Shown here one piece after another: positions 1 to 5,633 of a stretch of DNA of 8,425 bases (positions are counted from its first letter, which is position 1; the number at the start of each line of letters is the position of its first letter). The stretch lies in NCBI GenBank assembly GCA_023554445.1, contig JAMJQQ010000047.1:1-8425 (forward strand), in the 5' to 3' direction. Made by a program: the position numbers and the translations under genes. The notes below the pieces were generated by a model, which was not told where the DNA came from, did not search any database, and worked only from the letters and a program-made list of their open reading frames with translations. Source of the stretch: Carthagonibacter metallireducens (GTDB lineage: Bacteria; Gemmatimonadota; Gemmatimonadetes; Palauibacterales; Palauibacteraceae).

Positions 1-1653
1 GACCGAATCGAGGATGTCGCGATGCGACCATTTCCGGCCCGTCGTGTCCACGTCCATCCGCGCGATTCGCGCCCCTGGAAACAGCTCCCCCAGCCTCCGC
101 TCGACCTGTTCCGTGCCCACGCCGGTATAGATGAGAGTTTCTTCTCCACACTCCGGACATCGTTCTCGGGCGGGTTCTTCGTACGCGCAGTGGTGGCAGA
201 CGAGCCGCCCGCGACTCCGGTGCCAGGTCAGTGTAACGTTGCAGCTCCGGCAGACGGCGATCCAGCTGCAGGCATCGCAGGAGACCCAGGTGGAGTGCCC
301 CCGACGGTTCAACAGCAGGATCGACTGCTCCTTCCGATCGATCCGGGTCTTGAGAGCCTTCCTCAGTCGGTCGGAGAGGACAATGGGTACCGGCCCTTCT
401 TCCTCTCGCAGGTCGACGAGCTCGACCTGCGGGAGAGGATGGGGCGTGGCACGGTCCGAAAGTTCCAGCCCGGTCCAGGCGCCGCTGCGGACCCGGGCCC
501 AGGATTCGAGCGATGGAGTCGCGGATCCAAGCAGGCAGAGAGCGCCGGACCGTTCGGCTCGGACGATCGCCACCGACCGCGCGCTGTAGCGTGGCGTCTC
601 ACCTTGCTTGTAGCTGCCGTCGTGTTCCTCGTCTACGATGATCACTCCGAGGTCGCTGACCGGAGCGAAGATGGCCGATCGCGTACCGACCGCGACCCGC
701 TTCCTCCCTTCCCGCAGTGCTCTCCAGGCGTCCTGCCGTTCACCGTCGGAGAGACCCGAATGCAGCACGGCCACTTCGTCACCGAACTCGGCACGGACCC
801 GAGCCACCGTCTGAGGTGTCAGGGAGATCTCGGGAACCAGCAGAATCGCGCCTCGGCCATGCTCTACGACGTGCCGCATCAGTCTGATGTAGACCACCGT
901 CTTCCCGGATCCCGTCACGCCGCGCAATACGGCGACTCCAGGCTCTGATCGATCCGTCAGCCGCGAGAGGTCTGCGAGAGCGTGCTGTTGCTGCGGGTTG
1001 AGTTCGACCTCCGCTTCCTCGCTCTCGACATCGGAGAACGGATCCCGCTCGACGATCTCGTTCGTGATCTCGACCAGGCCGCGATCGACCAGGCCGGACA
1101 GGATGCCCCGCCCGAATCCGAGCCGACGCTCCATGTGGGCAACCTCCGCCTGTCCGCCGATCGACTCGAGCGTCTCGTAGGCTTCCCGCTGACGGCGGGC
1201 CCTGCCAAAAGCCGCCTCCCGCTCCGTGAGCGTCGGCAGTTCCTGGAGAATGCGCACCACCTGCCTTCGCAACCCGGCACTCTCCCGGCTGCCGCCCCCG
1301 AGCAGGCCCGGTGGCAACGCCGCCCGGTAGACCAGGCCGGCGGGAGCCACGTAGTAGTCGGCTACCCAGCCGCAGAGATCGAGCAGCTCGGCAGAAAGCA
1401 CGGGCTCCGGATCGAGCACCCGCTCGATCTCTCGGAGCTTCCTGTCGGGAGTCGAATCCGGATCGAGAAGAGCTTCGATCACCCCCGTTTCCCGTCGCCG
1501 GCCGAAAGGCACGACCACGCGAGTTCCGGGCAGCGCGGACGATCGAAGCCGCTCGGGCACCCGGTAATGGAAACCCTGCAGCACGGGCTTCGGCAGGCTG
1601 ACCCGGGCGACGCTCGCTTCCTTTACGCCCTCGCCGGCATTGGATCGAGTCAC
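1..1653 (-). CDS. priA: Primosomal protein N' (replication restart helicase PriA), C-terminus cut by window edge
   Basis: PriA is a cytoplasmic superfamily 2 3'-to-5' DNA helicase that recognises abandoned forks and reloads the replisome. The visible 551 residues read in order as an N-terminal DNA-binding domain starting near VARVSLPKPVLQGF, a helicase core with Walker A GVTGSGKT (residues 245-252) and Walker B DEEH (341-344), and the family's zinc-binding insert with eight cysteines in four pairs (459/462, 468/471, 486/489, 499/502). After the insert come the GVGTEQVE and MDVDTTGRK motifs typical of PriA. Against the 732-residue E. coli protein, roughly the last 180 residues lie beyond base 1. 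The start is GTG at 1653-1651: an in-frame TAG lies upstream (1722-1720), no in-frame ATG lies between, and a GGAAGG ribosome site sits 9 nt before it. The gene diverges from the HNH gene. All helicase and zinc residues are intact, so it should be functional. The family call is near certain. Confidence 0.97.
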   Translation of the reverse strand, partial: MTRSNAGEGVKEASVARVSLPKPVLQGFHYRVPERLRSSALPGTRVVVPFGRRRETGVIEALLDPDSTPDRKLREIERVLDPEPVLSAELLDLCGWVADYYVAPAGLVYRAALPPGLLGGGSRESAGLRRQVVRILQELPTLTEREAAFGRARRQREAYETLESIGGQAEVAHMERRLGFGRGILSGLVDRGLVEITNEIVERDPFSDVESEEAEVELNPQQQHALADLSRLTDRSEPGVAVLRGVTGSGKTVVYIRLMRHVVEHGRGAILLVPEISLTPQTVARVRAEFGDEVAVLHSGLSDGERQDAWRALREGRKRVAVGTRSAIFAPVSDLGVIIVDEEHDGSYKQGETPRYSARSVAIVRAERSGALCLLGSATPSLESWARVRSGAWTGLELSDRATPHPLPQVELVDLREEEGPVPIVLSDRLRKALKTRIDRKEQSILLLNRRGHSTWVSCDACSWIAVCRSCNVTLTWHRSRGRLVCHHCAYEEPARERCPECGEETLIYTGVGTEQVERRLGELFPGARIARMDVDTTGRKWSHRDILDSV

Positions 1654-1662
1654 TGGCGCCAG

Positions 1663-1668
1663 CCTTCC
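1663..1668 (-). promoter_or_regulatory. Ribosome binding site that fixes the priA GTG start
   Basis: On the minus strand GGAAGG lies 9 nt upstream of GTG (1653-1651). It is the only Shine-Dalgarno-like sequence between the upstream in-frame stop and the conserved PriA N-terminus, which supports the non-ATG start. Confidence 0.6.
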
Positions 1669-1696
1669 GTCCGTTGCATACGGTATCGCGACATTC

Positions 1697-1724
1697 TTGA
1701 CGATTGGATCGACGGTCCTCTAAA
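1697..1724 (+). promoter_or_regulatory. Candidate housekeeping (sigma-70-type) promoter for the HNH-tat unit
   Basis: TTGACG (1697-1702), a 16-bp spacer and TCTAAA (1719-1724) lie in the 108-bp spacer between the divergent priA and HNH genes. The -35 matches consensus at 5 of 6 positions and the -10 at 4 of 6. TAAACT at 1721-1726 with an 18-bp spacer is an alternative -10. The predicted leader would be about 30 nt. A very similar element precedes the molybdenum hydroxylase genes. I found no equally convincing promoter pointing toward priA. Confidence 0.45.
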
Positions 1725-1761
1725 CTCCGGCGACACGCAGTTCAAACCTTGAAGAGAATAC

Positions 1762-2310
1762 ATGGGCTGTCTGGCACTAAACGCATCGTACGAGCCGCTT
1801 ACGATCCTCCCCGTGCGACGGGCCCTGCGCCTGGTCATCGACCACAAGGCCGAAGCGCTGGAGGTGGATCCCGACCGGCCGTTCAGGTCGGAACAGACCA
1901 CCTGGCCGACTCCCGTGGTCATCCGGCTCGTGCGCTACATACAGGTGCCCCGGCGCTTCCGGCGACAGGTCACGAACACGTTCCTGTTCGCGCGGGACAG
2001 CTACAGCTGCCAGTACTGCGGCCGACACAAGCGGGATCTCGGCTATCGTGAATCCCTGACGCGAGACCACGTAGTTCCGATATCCCGGGGCGGCGACAAC
2101 GGCTGGCTCAACGTCGTGACCGCGTGCAGCCGCTGCAATCTCCGCAAGGCGAATCGGCTTCCATCAGAGTGTGGATTCCGGCTGTTGAGTCAGCCCGGCG
2201 TACCGAGCGGAGTGGAGCTGATCTGGGCCGTGCGTCGCGTAACACCGATCCAGGCCCGCTACATCCGGATGTTCTACGGAGAAGACGTTCTCAACGCCAT
2301 ATCGGTCTGA
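1762..2310 (+). CDS. HNH endonuclease family protein
   Basis: This 182-residue cytoplasmic protein carries an HNH (His-Me finger) nuclease fold in its C-terminal half. The domain shows a zinc-binding CQYC (residues 83-86), the metal/catalytic stretch TRDHVVP with H103, a downstream N117, and the second zinc pair CSRC (122-125) followed by N126 and K129. The terminal His of the classical motif is replaced by Asn in this CxxCNxxK form, as in many family members. The N-terminal part (residues 1-75, starting GCLALNASYEPL) is the region that usually accompanies this domain in short stand-alone bacterial HNH proteins; its role is unknown. The start is secure because an in-frame TGA lies at 1750-1752 and ATG 1762 is the first start after it. 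No methyltransferase or phage gene is nearby, so restriction or homing is not indicated. A housekeeping role in DNA processing is only a guess. It is followed after 12 nt by the tat gene, so the two are probably co-transcribed. Confidence 0.88.
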   Translation: MGCLALNASYEPLTILPVRRALRLVIDHKAEALEVDPDRPFRSEQTTWPTPVVIRLVRYIQVPRRFRRQVTNTFLFARDSYSCQYCGRHKRDLGYRESLTRDHVVPISRGGDNGWLNVVTACSRCNLRKANRLPSECGFRLLSQPGVPSGVELIWAVRRVTPIQARYIRMFYGEDVLNAISV

Positions 2311-2322
2311 GGACTTAGACTC

Positions 2323-2763
2323 ATGGGCTTCGGCAGTCTCGGGATCTCCGAGCTCCTCGTCATCTTCGTCATCGTGCTCGTCTTCTTCGGGCCGAAGCGC
2401 ATGCCCGAGGTCGCCCGATCCCTCGGCAGTGCCATGCGTGAGTTCCGTCGCAGTCTCAACCAGATTCAAAGGGAACTGGAGGAGGCCGATCCGACTCGCG
2501 AACTGCGCAAGGAGACGAAGGACATCCTGAGTCGGCTCCCCGAGGAAGTCCGTCCCGGAACCCCGGGCGCCTGGCCACGCACGTCGCAATCTTCCGGCGA
2601 CTCGCCGTCGGCGACCCGCCCGACGGCAGCGCCGGACACGCAGCCCGCACCTGGCCCGTCGCCAGACCCGGCTCGCGCTCCGAAGCCGGACACGGAGCCT
2701 GCGGCGGAGGCGGAAACCCGTCCGGACGTCAGCGACTCGAAGCCGGGCAGCGAATCCGGCTGA
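2323..2763 (+). CDS. tatA: Twin-arginine translocase component, TatA/TatB family
   Basis: This 146-residue membrane protein belongs to the machinery that exports folded proteins bearing twin-arginine signals. It has the family architecture: a short N-terminus, one transmembrane helix (about residues 6-22), an FGPK hinge (22-25), an amphipathic helix (about 28-52, with ARSLG and AMREFRR), and a disordered tail rich in Pro, Ala, Asp and Glu (about 75-146). The SLG-AMREF segment is TatA-like. Glu10 in the membrane segment, the FGPKRMPE hinge and the 146-residue length are closer to TatB, so the subtype is uncertain. The tail contains an in-frame 54-nt-spaced direct repeat of GCCGGACACG (2631-2640 and 2685-2694), giving two PDT(Q/E)PA units. 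TGAGGA overlapping the HNH stop codon lies 9 nt before ATG, suggesting coupling to the upstream gene. No tatC is present in the window. The last 35 bp overlap the oppositely oriented lipoprotein gene. Confidence 0.9.
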   Translation: MGFGSLGISELLVIFVIVLVFFGPKRMPEVARSLGSAMREFRRSLNQIQRELEEADPTRELRKETKDILSRLPEEVRPGTPGAWPRTSQSSGDSPSATRPTAAPDTQPAPGPSPDPARAPKPDTEPAAEAETRPDVSDSKPGSESG

Positions 2764-3673
2764 GCTGGGGCGGTCGACCGCCTCGTCCTTCGCTCGCCAG
2801 CCACAGTACCTCTCCGTCCGCGCTCCACGTCACTCCCTCGCCCTGCGGCTCGAGCGCTCCCAGCAGGGATACGGTCAGGACCTCGGCCGTCGTGTCCTGA
2901 TCCAGCGCTCCGTGCCATGGAATGAAGTGGAGACTCGCATAGCTGCGCAGCGCGAGCCAGTTGCGATCTGCCGAGAGATCCGCTCCAGTCACGAGCTGCG
3001 ATGAGTGACTGCCGATCTCGACGGGAAGCCGGCCAACGCGCGTCAGTGCCTGGGCGACTTCGCTTCCCGACTCGAGCTCGGAGAGAGATGCGCCGTACAG
3101 GACGACTTCGTCTTCCCTTCCCTTGGAGATAATCCCGATCTCTCCTCGCAGGTCGTCGAATACGAGCCCCTCGGCGTCCCGCGGGCCGTCCGGAAACACC
3201 AGCTTCCAGGTGTCCAGAGGTTCGAGAGGCTCGAGTCGTACGGTCGACGGACCACCGAGAGCATCGAGGGGTGGAATCTCCACCCGTTGGACGGTGATGC
3301 TCGAATGCGCGGCGAGGTTGTCCCCGATGTCTCCCACGTATGCACACCACGTCTCTCCACAGCGGCCGATGGCGAGGTCCTCCACGTCGCGGGCCGCCGC
3401 ACGGGAGATCGGAGCTGAACCGAGAAGCCTCCCGGTGCTGTCGACAGCGAACAGAATCGGGTCGTTTCCACTGTCGTTGTGGAGCCAGAACAGGTCGGAG
3501 CGCCTCGGGTCCCTCGCGATTCCCGACACTTCCATGAGCGCCGTGTCGAGCGCCGCGACGACTGTGGCGCTCGAGCAAATCAAATTCGAGTCCGGCTCCG
3601 CCCGTTGCCACGCCGAACCGTCCGCGCAACCGGCGAGGACGAGGACGATTGCGAGGACCCGGGCCGTGGTCAC
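2729..3673 (-). CDS. Putative lipoprotein with beta-propeller-like repeats, function unknown
   Basis: This 314-residue protein begins with a short signal and a lipobox L-A-G-C (residues 13-16), so it should be lipid-anchored on Cys16 outside the cytoplasm. The mature part carries signatures I associate with an uncharacterised family of propeller-like extracellular proteins: GIARDPRRSDLFWLHNDSGN (51-70), DVEDLAIG (96-103), YVGDIGDN (112-119), FPDGPRDAEGL (160-170) and a later LSADRNWLALRSY stretch. The acidic DxGD and NDSG turns would suit calcium or carbohydrate contacts, but this is inference. C33 and a Cys five residues from the C-terminus could pair to close the propeller, and C105 and C110 are also available. 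Translation starts at GTG. GTGA (3673-3670) overlaps the stop of the upstream secreted-protein gene, with a GGAGGG site about 12 nt before it, so the two are coupled. No catalytic site is recognised. The 3' end overlaps the tat gene convergently. Confidence 0.78.
   Translation of the reverse strand: MTTARVLAIVLVLAGCADGSAWQRAEPDSNLICSSATVVAALDTALMEVSGIARDPRRSDLFWLHNDSGNDPILFAVDSTGRLLGSAPISRAAARDVEDLAIGRCGETWCAYVGDIGDNLAAHSSITVQRVEIPPLDALGGPSTVRLEPLEPLDTWKLVFPDGPRDAEGLVFDDLRGEIGIISKGREDEVVLYGASLSELESGSEVAQALTRVGRLPVEIGSHSSQLVTGADLSADRNWLALRSYASLHFIPWHGALDQDTTAEVLTVSLLGALEPQGEGVTWSADGEVLWLASEGRGGRPPQLSRIRCPASSR
2767..2784 (+). terminator. Palindromic hairpin just after the tat stop codon, weak terminator candidate
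   Basis: GGCGGTCGACCGCC (2769-2782) is a perfect 14-nt palindrome. With a G-U and a G-C pair it extends to a 7-bp stem over 2767-2784, with a TCGA loop. It starts 3 nt after the tat stop and is the only obvious structure there. It lacks a clean U-tract (the sequence that follows is GTCCTTCG), and it lies inside the opposite-strand lipoprotein gene. Termination is therefore possible but unproven. Confidence 0.3.
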
Positions 3674-5013
3674 GGGGACGGATCCCCCTCCGGGGCGCCC
3701 GTGACCGGGGGGAGCGAACTCCAGGCACCCTTAGACCTCGCCAGGATCTCGATCTTCTCCCCGCGCCTGCAACGAGAGCAGAGCGGGACGCGATCGGACC
3801 CGCCGAACGCCCGGTCGCCGATGCGGAAATCGCCGGGGGTCGCCGACGTATCCAGATAGAGATCCCGTCCCTCGAGTGCCTCGGGAACCTTCCACTCGCC
3901 CGCCAGCATCCAGCCGGCGGCGTCGGGGAGCGGTCCGGCGGGACCGAGCTCGTCGGGCTTCTCGCCCGCCGGCACTGCGCGGACCTTCCAGCCCGACAGC
4001 CGAATCTCCTCGGCGCCCGCGGTCGGCGCCGCGCCAAGATCCGATCCCCCCACCCTCTGCTTCACCTCCTCGTCGGCCCACTCCAGCTCCACTTCCGCGC
4101 CCGGTCCGCGCAGGCGGGGAAGTCGGTCCAGCGGGATCCAGAGTCCGACCGGCGCCGGCGCGCCGGGGGTGAGCCAGCGGGCGCCTCCACGCACGTCGAT
4201 GCCGTCCCCCCGGAGGCGGACCCGCACGGTGTCGACCGGGGCGCGACTCCAGGCGGTTACTTCCAGAACGGCCTCTCCGAGCAACTCCTCCTCCTGCCAG
4301 GCGACCTGACCTGACGACCGGAGCTCCGGCGCCGCGATTACCCAGGGCTCCGGGCCCGTGCGGATCTCTCCGGGAGGCCGTGAGGCCTGGATACGGATCG
4401 TGGTGCCCCCCTGTATGGTCGACAGACGAGCGGAAAGACCGAACAGACCCGCGGCCGGATCGAGCTCGGTGATCCGGAAGAGAAGCGTGTTCCAACCGCC
4501 CCCCAGCCGGACGCGTACGGAGCGCTCGTCCTCCGCCTCGATCGGCTCTCCTCCCGACTGCTGCAGCCTGCGCCCGTTGATCCAGACGCCGGCCTGTGCA
4601 TCGCCGATGGCGCCCCAGGTCAGGGTCATCGTCCGGTCTGCCGGGAGTCGCACGTAGGAGTGGGCGTAGATGACTGCCGGGGTTTCCCTGTCCGCCCGGA
4701 GCGAATCGAGCCGAAGCGAGTCCCTGCCGTCCCGGCGGACCAGCATCCAGGAAGCGCCCGCCTGCTCACGACCCCGATCGGGCAGAATCCCCTCTTCGCC
4801 CGGTCCGGCAAGCCTCGATTCGTCAGCCAGATCGTCGGCAGGAAACGGGGACGACACGAGCCACCTGTCGATTGGCGCAGCGTCCTCCGGCCCATCCAGC
4901 GTGGACTGCTGCGCCAGCGCCTCCGACGCGATCAGGAGACCGGTCGCAATCGCGACAGCCGCGACGAGAGCACGGTGCCTTGCAGTGACTGAGCTGCTGG
5001 AAATCGAACCCAT
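3670..5013 (-). CDS. Secreted protein with a jelly-roll (carbohydrate-binding-like) domain, function unknown
   Basis: This 447-residue protein is probably exported through Sec. Residues 1-34 form a signal peptide with basic residues 12-14, a hydrophobic core and an A-L-A cleavage site before Gln35. That signal is why ATG 5013 is chosen; a longer reading from 5361 would bury it and overlap the opposite-strand iron-sulfur gene. A GAGGA site lies only 3 nt upstream, which is tight. The mature protein opens with RWLVSSPFP, a start seen in secreted beta-sandwich modules. It then has AGVWINGRRL and GGGWNTLLFRITE, typical of jelly-roll domains like those attached to glycoside hydrolases. The remainder (about residues 180-447) looks beta-rich, with a CSRC pair near the end and no catalytic motif I can identify. 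It overlaps the downstream lipoprotein gene by 4 bp, so both likely form one transcript and may act together at the cell surface. The family is not recognised with certainty. Confidence 0.75.
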   Translation of the reverse strand: MGSISSSSVTARHRALVAAVAIATGLLIASEALAQQSTLDGPEDAAPIDRWLVSSPFPADDLADESRLAGPGEEGILPDRGREQAGASWMLVRRDGRDSLRLDSLRADRETPAVIYAHSYVRLPADRTMTLTWGAIGDAQAGVWINGRRLQQSGGEPIEAEDERSVRVRLGGGWNTLLFRITELDPAAGLFGLSARLSTIQGGTTIRIQASRPPGEIRTGPEPWVIAAPELRSSGQVAWQEEELLGEAVLEVTAWSRAPVDTVRVRLRGDGIDVRGGARWLTPGAPAPVGLWIPLDRLPRLRGPGAEVELEWADEEVKQRVGGSDLGAAPTAGAEEIRLSGWKVRAVPAGEKPDELGPAGPLPDAAGWMLAGEWKVPEALEGRDLYLDTSATPGDFRIGDRAFGGSDRVPLCSRCRRGEKIEILARSKGAWSSLPPVTGAPEGDPSP

Positions 5014-5028
5014 GAATCCTCGACGTGC

Positions 5029-5056
5029 TTGACCGTTGGAAGCGCAGGAGTCTAAC
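5029..5056 (+). promoter_or_regulatory. Candidate promoter for the molybdenum hydroxylase genes
   Basis: TTGACC (5029-5034), a 16-bp spacer and TCTAAC (5051-5056) point toward the 2Fe-2S subunit gene. The first 12 bases match those of the element upstream of the HNH gene at 10 positions, including TTGGA just inside the spacer. It would give a leader of roughly 75 nt. No clear promoter is seen for the divergent exported-protein pair. Confidence 0.4.
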
Positions 5057-5086
5057 CTCCCCGACGGAATACCGCACCGCTGCGCC

Positions 5087-5110
5087 CGGAGGTCCGCCCG
5101 GCGGACTCCG
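5087..5110 (+). promoter_or_regulatory. Strong GC hairpin or inverted repeat in the leader of the molybdenum hydroxylase genes
   Basis: CGGA-(G)-GTCCGC, loop CCG, then GCGGAC-TCCG forms a 10-bp stem with a single bulged G and a 3-nt loop. It ends 28 nt before the ATG at 5139. The 5' arm includes a GGAGG sequence (5088-5092) that would be hidden in the stem, while the real ribosome site GGAGG at 5128-5132 stays outside. It could be an operator for a dimeric regulator, an RNA element that affects leader stability, or chance in GC-rich DNA. There is no U-tract, so it is not a classical terminator. Confidence 0.35.
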
Positions 5111-5138
5111 TCGGCTCGAAACGCGCCGGAGGTCGTCA

Positions 5139-5633
5139 ATGAAGCAGATCGTGCGCCTGACAGTGAACGGGGAGCGCCAGGAACTGGCAGTTCCCGCTCA
5201 TCACACGCTGCTCGAGACACTTCGTTATGGCCTCGGTCTGACCGGAACGAAGCAGGGCTGCGACAAGGGGGACTGCGGCGCCTGCACCGTCTTGCTGGAT
5301 GGAGAGGCGATCCTGTCCTGCCTCCTGCCCGTATGGGAAGCCGAGGAGCGGCCCGTGACAACCGTCGAAGGTCTCGGGGACCCGCGCGAACTGCACCCGT
5401 TGCAGGAAGCGTTCGATCTCACCGGAGCCGCCCAGTGCGGCTTCTGTACCCCGGGAATGCTGTGCAGCGGGGTCGCCCTGCTGGAGACCCGTTCCAGTCC
5501 GACGCGTGACCAGATCGTCGAGGCCCTGTCCGGGAATCTCTGTCGTTGTACCGGCTACACGAAGATCATCGAGGCGGTCGAGCAGGCGGCACGTACGCTG
5601 CGCGAGCGAGAGAGTGCCGATGCATCCCGATGA
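5139..5633 (+). CDS. (2Fe-2S)-binding subunit of a xanthine-dehydrogenase-family molybdenum hydroxylase
   Basis: This 164-residue cytoplasmic electron-transfer subunit has the two-domain build of the family. The N-terminal plant-ferredoxin-like domain holds one 2Fe-2S cluster through C41, C46, C49 and C61 (CDKGDCGAC plus a distal Cys). The C-terminal helical domain holds the second through C100, C103, C135 and C137 (QCGFC and CRC). Gln99 is the conserved residue that contacts the molybdopterin cofactor. All eight cluster cysteines are present and the length is normal. ATG 5139 is preceded by GGAGG with 6-nt spacing. The next gene, the molybdenum subunit, begins 14 bp before this gene's stop, so synthesis is probably coupled. 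It resembles HcrC (4-hydroxybenzoyl-CoA reductase gamma) and CoxS-type proteins alike; the small subunit alone does not reveal the substrate. Confidence 0.95.
   Translation: MKQIVRLTVNGERQELAVPAHHTLLETLRYGLGLTGTKQGCDKGDCGACTVLLDGEAILSCLLPVWEAEERPVTTVEGLGDPRELHPLQEAFDLTGAAQCGFCTPGMLCSGVALLETRSSPTRDQIVEALSGNLCRCTGYTKIIEAVEQAARTLRERESADASR

Noticed and set aside
22..1752. Long plus-strand open frames (308 and 256 residues) across the priA region
   Set aside because: They are antisense to a clear PriA reading frame with intact Walker, DEEH and eight-cysteine motifs. Their translations are Arg/Pro-rich with no domain.
1762..2310. HNH gene as a restriction, homing or phage element
   Set aside because: No methyltransferase, intron, integrase or phage gene is nearby, and base composition matches the neighbours.
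2466..4495. Minus-strand frames of 523 and 254 residues overlapping the exported-protein genes
   Set aside because: These are shifted-frame shadows, very rich in Arg, Ser and Gly. The chosen frames show a lipobox, a signal peptide and a precise 4-bp coupling overlap.
5014..5361. N-terminal extension of the secreted protein upstream of 5013
   Set aside because: It would bury a well-formed signal peptide and run antisense through the intact 2Fe-2S subunit gene.
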